In this document: positions 1-7,314 of the stretch, piece after piece
How positions within the stretch are numbered: position 1 is the first letter of the stretch
How the letters are laid out: each line of letters starts with the position of its first letter
Assembly (NCBI GenBank): GCA_963170155.1
Contig: CAUJGP010000022.1
Span: forward strand, 1 to 64,000
DNA: 64,000 bases
Direction: 5' to 3'
Source of the DNA: Bdellovibrionota bacterium
GTDB lineage: Bacteria > Bdellovibrionota > Bdellovibrionia > Bdellovibrionales > Bdellovibrionaceae
Notes under the pieces: model-generated
What the model saw: only the letters and a program-made list of their open reading frames with translations
What the model was told of the DNA's origin: nothing
Databases searched by the model: none
Made by a program: the position numbers and the translations under genes

Positions 1-140
1 TAACGGAAGGTTTACATCGAAGAATAGATGAGATATTGAATCGAGCTTACGGAATGAGAAATTTTAATAATTTTAAAATCCGAGTAAAAGCCTATGCTGG
101 CTAACAAAAGTTCGACTGCCCCAGTCTTTGGCGTAGAGCC
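1..140 (+). mobile_element. Right end of an ISL3-family insertion sequence
   Basis: The element runs in from beyond the window's left edge. It contains the transposase C-terminus (3-104) and ends at 140. Read inward from 140 on the minus strand the terminus is GGCTCTACGCCAAAGACTG, which matches the GGCTCT-type terminal inverted repeat of ISL3-family elements. The next eight bases, ATTTTTTT (141-148), are a plausible AT-rich 8-bp target duplication of the kind this family makes. The left end and second copy of the duplication are outside the window. The flanking sequence on the right continues as the 3' part of umuC. Confidence 0.75.
3..104 (+). CDS. ISL3-type transposase, C-terminal fragment (cut by window edge)
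   Basis: The last 33 codons of a gene whose start lies left of the window; TAA at 102-104. The visible peptide runs T-E-G-L-H-R-R-I-D-E-I-L-N-R-A-Y-G-M-R and then a basic/aromatic tail. The pattern E-G-L/N...I...RAYG-(F/M)-R is the end of the DDE domain of ISL3 transposases. The gene stops about 36 bases inside the inferred inverted repeat end at 140, as is normal for such elements. Family assignment rests on this short tail plus the GGCTCT terminus, so it is good but not certain. Activity cannot be judged from this fragment. Confidence 0.7.
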   Translation, partial: TEGLHRRIDEILNRAYGMRNFNNFKIRVKAYAG

Positions 141-337
141 ATTTTTTTGGTTTTGCGGACTCTGAGCGCGAGGATATTTTAATGGCTACTATGGATGCTA
201 TCAACCGTCGTGAAGGTAAAAGTACATTGAAGCCTGCCGCTTGCGGAATCGACAATTTCTGGGAAATGCTAAATGAAATGAAATCTCCTGCTTTTACGAC
301 AAGATGGTCGGACCTATTGAAGGTTGGAATGGAATAA
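141..337 (+). pseudogene. umuC: umuC 3' end (Pol V subunit), separated from its 5' part by the IS
   Basis: Reading in the frame of codon 182-184, the sequence encodes F-F-G-F-A-D-S-E-R-E, then M-A-T-M-D-A-I-N-R-R-E-G-K-S-T-L, ending with F-T-T-R-W-S-D-L-L-K-V-G-M-E and TAA at 335-337. This is the C-terminal DUF4113 region of UmuC: the E. coli protein ends with a very similar D-A-L-N-A-R-Y-G-R-G-T-L ... Y-T-T-R-S-S-D-L-L-R-V-K. The frame is stopped upstream at 134-136, inside the IS terminus, so the fragment starts exactly where the element ends. The catalytic domain must lie beyond the IS. The SOS error-prone polymerase is therefore probably inactive in this strain unless another copy exists. 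Confidence 0.75.
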
Positions 338-399
338 TAAACAGAACTCAAAAACTGCAGGTAATGTCTGTATGATGGTGGAACGTGTGATTTAAAAAA

Positions 400-475
400 T
401 GGCGGGGTTGACGGGACTTGAACCCGCGGCCTCTCGCGTGACAGGCGAGCGTTATAACCACTTAACTACAACCCC
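400..475 (-). tRNA. tRNA-Asp (anticodon GTC)
   Basis: Read on the minus strand the sequence folds as a full cloverleaf: acceptor GGGGTTG/CAACCCC, D arm with GTTAAGTGGTTATAAC, anticodon stem CTCGC/GCGAG with loop CTGTCAC giving anticodon GTC, and a T arm GCGGG-TTCAAGT-CCCGT. Discriminator G is followed by an encoded CCA (400-402 on the plus strand reads TGG). As a GUN-anticodon tRNA it is a substrate for queuosine, and tgt, queA and queC occur later in this window. Confidence 0.97.
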
Positions 476-788
476 AAACGAAATAATTGCAGAACCTCAA
501 TCTATACAGAATGGCAGAGTTATTCGCAAATCTTTTTTATTAACAAGGGGCAAAAATCTATTATCACTTCATTTTGAGCAATCTATTGGCAAAATGAGTT
601 AATAGAGCATAAAAACTAGACTCTTCTTTCTAATTTTCTACCATAACAGCTTAAATTCTTTGTAACTTTTCCCTGTTTTTGATCAAATAAGATGAGATTA
701 AAAAAGGGAAAAAATCTACCCCGCTTTGGCCTCTCAATAAATCGGTCAGTTGATGCATAAATAATGATCACGAATAGGAGTTTTACCA
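476..788. other. Intergenic region between tRNA-Asp and fadD
   Basis: AT-rich, with no convincing gene. It holds the tRNA promoter candidate at 501-529 on the minus strand. On the plus strand it must hold the fadD promoter, for which I see no strong consensus. The fadD ribosome site AGGAG lies just before its ATG. Confidence 0.6.
501..529 (-). promoter_or_regulatory. Candidate sigma-70 promoter of tRNA-Asp
   Basis: On the minus strand TTGCGA (529-524) and TATAGA (506-501) are separated by 17 bases. Initiation about 7 bases after the -10 box would give a leader of roughly 18 nt before the tRNA 5' end at 475. Spacing and distance fit; no experimental support. Confidence 0.5.
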
Positions 789-2465
789 ATGAGTTATCCT
801 TGGCTTAAAAATTATCCCGAAGTTGTTCCTGCAGAAGTCGATGTCAAACGTTATAATAACCTCTGTGAAGCCTTTGATGAAGCTTGTAAAAAGTTCCGTG
901 AGAAACCCGCTCTTTCAAACTTAGGAGCCACACTCACCTATCATGATTATGATCGTCTGACTGGCCAATTCGCCTCTTTTCTTCAACACGAACTCAAACT
1001 TAAAAAAGGAGATCGGATTGCCATTCAAATGCCCAATTTACTTCAGTATAATATTGCGCTCTTTGGTGCTTTCCGTGCGGGACTCGTTGTTGTCAATACC
1101 AACCCTCTTTATACAGCTCGAGAAATGGAACATCAGTTTAAAGACTCTGGTGCAAAAGCCATCGTTATTCTTGCTAACTTCGCTCACCTTTTAGCAGAGA
1201 TCTTACCAAGTACATCCATTCAACACGTGATCATTACGGAGGTTGGAGATCTTTTAGGTTTTCCTAAAAAACTTATTGTTAACAGTGTCGTAAAATATCT
1301 TAAGAAAGGTGTTCCTTCTTATTCTATTCCTAAAGCGATTAGCTTTAACAAAGCTCTGCAAATGGGAAGCCATAAGCCTTTTCAAGAGGTACGAGCCAAG
1401 TATGAAGATCTCGCTTTCTTGCAATACACTGGAGGGACAACAGGTGTGTCCAAGGGAGCGATGCTCTCTCATGGAAATGTATTATCGAATTCTTTACAGA
1501 TTTGCGCGTGGCTTAAGTCCAGTCTTATTGAAGGATCTGAAGTCGCCATCTGCGCTCTCCCCCTCTATCATATCTTTTCACTCACCTTAAATGCCTTTTC
1601 TTTCATGATGTATGGAGCAAGAGTCGTTTTAATTACAAACCCCAGGGATTTAGGAGGCTTCATTAAAGAACTTAAGAGCTCTTCTTTTTCAGTCTTCTCT
1701 GGTGTGAATACCCTCTTCAATGGTCTCATGAATCATCCTGATTTTAAAACCATTGATTTTTCAAAAGTGAAAGTAAGTGTTGCTGGTGGAATGGCTTTAC
1801 AAGCCGCTGTCGCTGAGAAATGGATGAAGTTCACGAACAGCTTATTGATTGAAGGATATGGTCTTACAGAAACAAGCCCTGTTGCGGCTGTCAATCCCAT
1901 TAGTACCACAGGAAACCGTGTAGGAACGATTGGATTGCCTCTCCCTAATACCGTGATCAAACTTCTGGATGACAACGGCAATGATGCTCCTCAAGGAGAA
2001 CAAGGTGAGCTGGCCATCAAAGGTCCTCAAGTCATGCAAGGCTACTGGGAACGTCCTGATGAAACCGCAAAGGTCATGACTGCAGATGGTTTTTTCAAAT
2101 CTGGCGATATTGGTGTGATGAGTGAAGATGGTTACTTTAAAATCGTAGACCGCAAGAAGGATATGATTTTAGTCTCGGGGTTTAATGTGTATCCGAATGA
2201 GATTGAAGAGATCCTCGCTGGCTTGAGTGGGGTCTTAGAAGCGGCTGCCATTGGCGTTCCGGACGAAAAATCAGGAGAAGTCGTGAAAGCCATCGTTGTT
2301 AAAAAAGATCCTGCATTAACGGCTGAAGACGTAATCCAATACTGTCGACAGAATTTAACAAACTATAAAGTTCCTCGTTATGTTGAATTCCGACACGAGT
2401 TGCCCAAGACAAACGTTGGAAAAATTCTTCGCAGGGCTTTACGGGACAATCAAAAGATCTCATAA
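789..2465 (+). CDS. fadD: Long-chain-fatty-acid--CoA ligase
   Basis: A 558-residue AMP-forming acyl-CoA synthetase that activates fatty acids to acyl-CoA with ATP. The AMP-binding P-loop Y-T-G-G-T-T-G-V-S-K-G-A is at residues 213-224. The adenylate motif G-Y-G-L-T-E-T-S-P lies near 355, and the G-D-I / D-R-K-K-D hinge region follows. The C-terminal catalytic lysine sits in V-G-K-I-L-R-R (K545). Length equals the E. coli FadD family (about 560). ATG 789 is preceded by AGGAG at a normal distance. It is followed after 80 bp by tolC- and RND-type genes in the same direction, so it may be co-transcribed with the efflux pair. Exact chain-length preference cannot be read from sequence. Confidence 0.9.
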   Translation: MSYPWLKNYPEVVPAEVDVKRYNNLCEAFDEACKKFREKPALSNLGATLTYHDYDRLTGQFASFLQHELKLKKGDRIAIQMPNLLQYNIALFGAFRAGLVVVNTNPLYTAREMEHQFKDSGAKAIVILANFAHLLAEILPSTSIQHVIITEVGDLLGFPKKLIVNSVVKYLKKGVPSYSIPKAISFNKALQMGSHKPFQEVRAKYEDLAFLQYTGGTTGVSKGAMLSHGNVLSNSLQICAWLKSSLIEGSEVAICALPLYHIFSLTLNAFSFMMYGARVVLITNPRDLGGFIKELKSSSFSVFSGVNTLFNGLMNHPDFKTIDFSKVKVSVAGGMALQAAVAEKWMKFTNSLLIEGYGLTETSPVAAVNPISTTGNRVGTIGLPLPNTVIKLLDDNGNDAPQGEQGELAIKGPQVMQGYWERPDETAKVMTADGFFKSGDIGVMSEDGYFKIVDRKKDMILVSGFNVYPNEIEEILAGLSGVLEAAAIGVPDEKSGEVVKAIVVKKDPALTAEDVIQYCRQNLTNYKVPRYVEFRHELPKTNVGKILRRALRDNQKIS

Positions 2466-2545
2466 TAACTTTATAAAGAATAGAGATCGCACTGAGGATG
2501 GATCCTCCAGTCTCGCTGAATGAATCCAAGAAGGAGTCTGCAACA

Positions 2546-4033
2546 GTGATTGGCTTCAATAACTTTGACATCAAACCACGATGGGCAAATTCGTTTGCAT
2601 TTTTATTAACTCTTTCCGGCGCCATCTTTTGGCCCCTTCCAAAAGCGAATGGGGCTCCAACTCCATTAACGGTTCAAGATGTCATTACAATGACTCTTCA
2701 ACAGAGTTTGAGTCACAAAGACATTAACCTAGGGTATCAAAAATCAGAAATCGCACGACTTTTAGCCGCATCCAATTTTGAAACCTCCCTCGTTGCAAAA
2801 GTTCAGACAGAAGATTCCAAAGCTGAAACCCTGGGAGTTATGGCGAATGAACGGGATCAAACTCAAAGCTGGATTCTAGGCGTCAACCGTAAGTTCTCGA
2901 CAGGCTCCACGCTTGGTCTTGACTATTCTTTTCTGCATCGTGAAAGCGATCTCAGCACTTTTGCCATCAACAATAACGTGAATCCCACTCAATACTATCA
3001 CTTAACCACCCTCAACTTTAAACAAGAATTGTTAAACAATGGGTTTGGTTATCGTGATCGTCGGCTTTTGCTCTCGGCCGATTTGCAGTTCCAAAGATCT
3101 AAACTTGAACGCGATGAAACCATTGAAGAATTAGTTTTACAATCCATCAGGCTTTACCTGGACACTTATTTTGCTCAAGAAAATTTAAAACAGAGTCTTG
3201 CGGCCAAAGAAAAATACTTTCTTTTACTCAAATCCATTCAACAAAAAAATAAAATGGGTTTTGACGACCGAAGTGAGTTGATTAAAACAAAAGCTGAAGT
3301 GCAAAACCAAGAACGCAATGTAAAAAGCGCAACACTAACCTATCAAAATTTAGTTCAAAAACTCTACACGCTGCTCAATACGCCTCTCCCCGAGGAGGTT
3401 ATCATTGCTGTTCCTGAGTCGAGTTCATCCTTAGCTCCTTCCAAAGCAGCATCCTCCATTGAAAATTTGAGGAAATCCAAATCATCACAACTTTTGATCC
3501 AGGCTACTGAAGCTGAAAGCGAGGCCTCTCAGAACAGCGAATGGGTGGGGCTTAACTTTTTTGCTCAAGCCGCGTATTCCGGTCTCGACAGTTCTCGTTC
3601 TCCTGCATTTTCTGAAATGAAAGATCGAGAGAATCCCAAATACACTCTAGGGCTTGAGTTCTTTATGGCTTGGGGGGCCTCTGCTCAAAAGGCTGAAAAA
3701 CTTTCTAAGTACATAGCTCATGAAGAAGCTCTCAACACTCAGAAAAAAATAAAAAATGATTTAATGGAAACTATCGATCGAACAGAGCGCAACTTAAAAT
3801 CACGTTTTGATGTCATGACCCAAGCGCAAGAAACCGTAAAAATTTGGGAAGATGCCATGAAAAGCCAAGAACGCAATCATCGTTATGGCCATATCACTAC
3901 AGCGGAGCTCATTATGGATTATACCAGTTATTTCCGAGCAAAAGCTTCGTTGAGTGGAGCCATCGCCGACTATCAAATGTCACTTTATGAATACCAAGCG
4001 GCCCGGGATGAACTCATAACTTCAAAAGACTAA
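2546..4033 (+). CDS. TolC-family outer-membrane channel protein
   Basis: About 495 residues. An N-terminal signal sequence (basic start, then a hydrophobic F-A-F-L-L-T-L-S-G run) is followed by the coiled, Gln/Glu/Lys-rich helices typical of outer-membrane efflux proteins; the repeated OEP domain spans the rest. I chose GTG 2546 because AAGGAG (2531-2536) lies 9 bases upstream. The longer frame from ATG 2498 has no spaced ribosome site, and that ATG falls inside a small hairpin (2491-2511). The gene ends 11 bp before the RND pump, so the two are probably an exporter pair: this protein as the outer-membrane exit duct, the pump in the inner membrane. No periplasmic adaptor gene is adjacent. Confidence 0.8.
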   Translation: MIGFNNFDIKPRWANSFAFLLTLSGAIFWPLPKANGAPTPLTVQDVITMTLQQSLSHKDINLGYQKSEIARLLAASNFETSLVAKVQTEDSKAETLGVMANERDQTQSWILGVNRKFSTGSTLGLDYSFLHRESDLSTFAINNNVNPTQYYHLTTLNFKQELLNNGFGYRDRRLLLSADLQFQRSKLERDETIEELVLQSIRLYLDTYFAQENLKQSLAAKEKYFLLLKSIQQKNKMGFDDRSELIKTKAEVQNQERNVKSATLTYQNLVQKLYTLLNTPLPEEVIIAVPESSSSLAPSKAASSIENLRKSKSSQLLIQATEAESEASQNSEWVGLNFFAQAAYSGLDSSRSPAFSEMKDRENPKYTLGLEFFMAWGASAQKAEKLSKYIAHEEALNTQKKIKNDLMETIDRTERNLKSRFDVMTQAQETVKIWEDAMKSQERNHRYGHITTAELIMDYTSYFRAKASLSGAIADYQMSLYEYQAARDELITSKD

Positions 4034-4044
4034 GGTGATCGAGT

Positions 4045-7000
4045 ATGAATATTATTACGACCTCCATTAAAAGGCCTATTTTTATTACTTGTATTTTCTT
4101 TTTGATATTGGCGATTGGAGCGATTTCTCTTCTTCGATTGCCGGTCGATTTGTTTCCTGACATCACCTTTCCTATCGTGGTGGTATCCACTCCTTACCCT
4201 GGAGCAGGCCCTCATGAAGTGGAAACTCTTGTTTCAAGAATCATTGAAGATGAATTGAGTTCTATCTCAGGAATGAAAACTCTCCGTTCCGTCAATAAAG
4301 AGGGCGTTTCCACGGTTATCGCCGAATTCAGTTTAAAAACGGATGTCAAATACGCGGAACAACAAGTTCGAGATAAGATGTCTTCTGTCAAACGTAAACT
4401 CCCCGAAGAAGTCGAAGATTATGTGATTCGAAGAGTGGATCCCGCGGATCAACCCATTCTCACCCTTGGCGTAACAGGGACGGCGAAACCCCATGAATTG
4501 TACGATTACGCTGCTGAAGTGCTTAAGCCTCAATTGCAGCAAGTAGATCAGGTGGGATTGGTAGAGGTTCTAGGAGGTAGAAAACGTGAAATTCATGTGG
4601 AGCTCAATCAAAATAAACTAAAACTATATGGAATCTCCGCCCAGAGCGTCGCTCAGCGGATCAGTACTGCAGGACAAAACATTCCCGCAGGTAAAGTCAG
4701 TAATAAAGATGGAGATTTAGTATATCGAACTTTAGCGGAGTTCAGTAACCCCCAGGAAATCGCCAATACGATCGTTAGTTTTCTTGGAAATGAAAAGCCC
4801 ATCCGCGTAAAAGATTTAGCAACCATTTCTGATACGCTCGAAGATGAAAGAGCCCGTGCTTTTTTGAATAGCGAACGATCCTTGAATCTTTGGGTTTTCA
4901 AGCAATCAGGAACTAACACAATTAGCGTCGTAAATGCTCTCAAGAAAAAAGTAGCAGCGATCAACCAGCAAAACCAAGAACAAAAAATCCCTTACCAAAT
5001 TAATTTGATCCGAGACAATTCAAAGCCCATTAAGGCTAACGTTGATGACGTATATGAATCTATTTTAATTGGTATTGGATTGACCATTCTAGTGGTCCTC
5101 TTTTTTCTAGGAAACTTTCGCTCCACTCTGATCACAAGCATCGCTCTTCCGAACTCACTCTTAGGAGCTTTTATTCTGATGGCTCTTAGCGGTTTCACGA
5201 TTAACATCATGACCTTACTGGCCTTGAGTTTAGCCGTGGGCCTTTTGATTGATGATGCCATTGTGGTGCGGGAAAATATATTTCGACATCTTGAACTAGG
5301 GGCTTCTCCTTTCAAAGCCGCCTACGAGGGAACGAAAGAAGTCACTCTTGCTGTCATTGCAACTACTTTCACCGTCCTTGCTGTTTTCGGTCCTATCGCT
5401 TTTTTAGAAGGGGTTGTCGGGCAATTCTTTAAACAATTCGGATTAACCATTTGCTTTGCCATGCTGATCAGCTTGTTTGATGCTCTGACGATGGCACCAA
5501 TGCTTTCAGCTTACTTTGCAGGAGCTGGACACGGAGAAAAAGAAAATTCTTCCCTAGAGGGTTTCAAAGCAAAAGGCCTCTTCTCTGCTTTGCGCCTTTT
5601 ATTGCGAAAAATATTATTACAAATTGAGCGGCTCTATGACTCAACCTTTGGGATCTTACTCAAGGCTTTTGATCGATTTCAATCCTGGCTTGAAGATGTT
5701 TATGAATCCACTCTTAAACTCACTCTTCGTTACCGAAAATCCACTCTCTCTTTAGGTCTTCTGATTTTTATTGGAAGTCTTTTAATCCTCAAACACGTTC
5801 CTAAAACTTTCATTCCTCCTCAAGACAATGGTGAGTTTCAAGTGGGTATTGAACTCAAGCCCGGCTCCACGCTCGATCAAACTCAATCTGTCGCCAATGA
5901 AATCAGTGATTTGATCCGCAGTCATCAAGAAGTGCAAAGTGTTCTGATGATCGTCGGCAATCGTGACCTTGAAAACCACAAATCAAGTCTCACCATTTTA
6001 TTGAAAGGCAGCAAAGAGAGATCTATGACAACCAGTCAATTCAAAGATCTTCTCAGAGAAAAACTAAAAGCGTTTCAAGAATACAAACCCACTGTCACCG
6101 ATATTGATCCTGTGGGCGGAGGACAACGTCCCTTCATGCTCGTCTTTAGTGGGGCCGATTTAGAAGCTCTCGAAACTTATGTCACAAAAGTCTACGAACA
6201 TCTTAAAACTCATCCTGGATTAAAAGACCCCAGTATTTCGATAGCAACGGGTAAACCCGAATATCAGATTATCATTGATCCTGTTAAAGCGGAGCAATTT
6301 GGAGTTTCAACTAAACAAGCGGGCCTTGAACTTCGAACCCTTGTGGAAGGCATCATTCCAGGCGTGCTTCGTGAGAATGGAATCGAATATGATATTCGTG
6401 TTCGCTCGCAGCCATCCCAGAGAGATTTAAAACAACGGTTTAGAGACATCACGGTTCCCAATATTAATATGAAATCCGTACCTCTTTCCATGATCTCGCG
6501 AGTAGAAGAAAAAATTGGCCCCGCGACCATCAATCGTGAGAACCGTAATCGCTCCGTCACCATCGCTGCCGACATTGCTTCTCAAGGTCCTGGCATGGGA
6601 GGAGTCATTGCTGACATTAAGACTCTCACCGCCGAAGGAGACCTGAAGTTACCAACAGGTATTGTTTACACCTTCACCGGCCAAGCTGAGAACTTTCAAG
6701 AACTCGGCGTGAACATGGCCATTGCTATGGGACTTGGTATTTTATTCATTTACTTGGTTTTATCGAGCCTCTACGAATCGTTCATCATTCCCTTTACGAT
6801 CATGTTGGTGCTGCCTTTGGCTTTATGTGGTGCCTTTTACGCCCTTTTTGTGACACAACAATCCCTGGATTTATTTTCCATGATTGGATGTGTGATGCTC
6901 CTCGGAGTCGCCACAAAAAACTCCATTCTCTTAGTGGATTACACTTTGCAACTCCGAGAAACAGGTATGGCTGAAATCGCCTCGATTATTAAAGCAGGAC

Positions 7001-7314
7001 GCACGCGTTTGCGTCCCATCTTAATGACGAGCTTCGCTCTGATTGCCGGTATGCTTCCTGTGGCGATTGGCCTTAATGAAGCCTCTAAACAAAGAACAAG
7101 TATGGGAGTCGCCATTATCGGAGGTTTGATCAGCTCAACCCTTTTGACCTTAGTCATTATTCCTGCCGCTTATGGTTATATCGATCGTTTTGATCAATGG
7201 ATTAAAAGCTTTTTTCGAACTCAAAAGCCAGGCGCTCCCAATCACTTTGAAACCATTGCAAATAAGGAAGATGCTGTTTCAACTACAGAATCACTCTCTG
7301 AAAATCAAGGCTGA
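4045..7314 (+). CDS. RND-family efflux pump, inner-membrane permease (HAE1/AcrB type)
   Basis: 1089 residues, the usual size for AcrB/MexB-like pumps. It starts with the classic N-terminal I-K-R-P-I-F helix and D-L-F-P-D-I-T-F-P segment. A first periplasmic domain follows, then the TM4 proton-relay pair D403-D404 in G-L-L-I-D-D-A-I-V-V. A duplicated second half contains the TM10-type segment G-V-A-T-K-N-S-I-L-L-V-D. It uses proton motive force to export hydrophobic compounds through a TolC-type channel, here the gene immediately upstream. Residues 515-565 form a long loop before the second half. Its stop codon (7312-7314) abuts the stop of the convergent gene at 7315, leaving no space for a separate terminator. 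Substrate unknown. Confidence 0.9.
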   Translation: MNIITTSIKRPIFITCIFFLILAIGAISLLRLPVDLFPDITFPIVVVSTPYPGAGPHEVETLVSRIIEDELSSISGMKTLRSVNKEGVSTVIAEFSLKTDVKYAEQQVRDKMSSVKRKLPEEVEDYVIRRVDPADQPILTLGVTGTAKPHELYDYAAEVLKPQLQQVDQVGLVEVLGGRKREIHVELNQNKLKLYGISAQSVAQRISTAGQNIPAGKVSNKDGDLVYRTLAEFSNPQEIANTIVSFLGNEKPIRVKDLATISDTLEDERARAFLNSERSLNLWVFKQSGTNTISVVNALKKKVAAINQQNQEQKIPYQINLIRDNSKPIKANVDDVYESILIGIGLTILVVLFFLGNFRSTLITSIALPNSLLGAFILMALSGFTINIMTLLALSLAVGLLIDDAIVVRENIFRHLELGASPFKAAYEGTKEVTLAVIATTFTVLAVFGPIAFLEGVVGQFFKQFGLTICFAMLISLFDALTMAPMLSAYFAGAGHGEKENSSLEGFKAKGLFSALRLLLRKILLQIERLYDSTFGILLKAFDRFQSWLEDVYESTLKLTLRYRKSTLSLGLLIFIGSLLILKHVPKTFIPPQDNGEFQVGIELKPGSTLDQTQSVANEISDLIRSHQEVQSVLMIVGNRDLENHKSSLTILLKGSKERSMTTSQFKDLLREKLKAFQEYKPTVTDIDPVGGGQRPFMLVFSGADLEALETYVTKVYEHLKTHPGLKDPSISIATGKPEYQIIIDPVKAEQFGVSTKQAGLELRTLVEGIIPGVLRENGIEYDIRVRSQPSQRDLKQRFRDITVPNINMKSVPLSMISRVEEKIGPATINRENRNRSVTIAADIASQGPGMGGVIADIKTLTAEGDLKLPTGIVYTFTGQAENFQELGVNMAIAMGLGILFIYLVLSSLYESFIIPFTIMLVLPLALCGAFYALFVTQQSLDLFSMIGCVMLLGVATKNSILLVDYTLQLRETGMAEIASIIKAGRTRLRPILMTSFALIAGMLPVAIGLNEASKQRTSMGVAIIGGLISSTLLTLVIIPAAYGYIDRFDQWIKSFFRTQKPGAPNHFETIANKEDAVSTTESLSENQG

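Noticed and set aside
73-351. Minus-strand frame of 92 codons over the IS end and umuC remnant
   Set aside because: It runs antisense across the IS terminus and DUF4113 coding sequence, has no ribosome site, and is a shadow of the plus-strand signals.
399-602. Plus-strand frame of 67 codons over the tRNA
   Set aside because: It lies on the antisense of a complete tRNA-Asp gene; coding is implausible.
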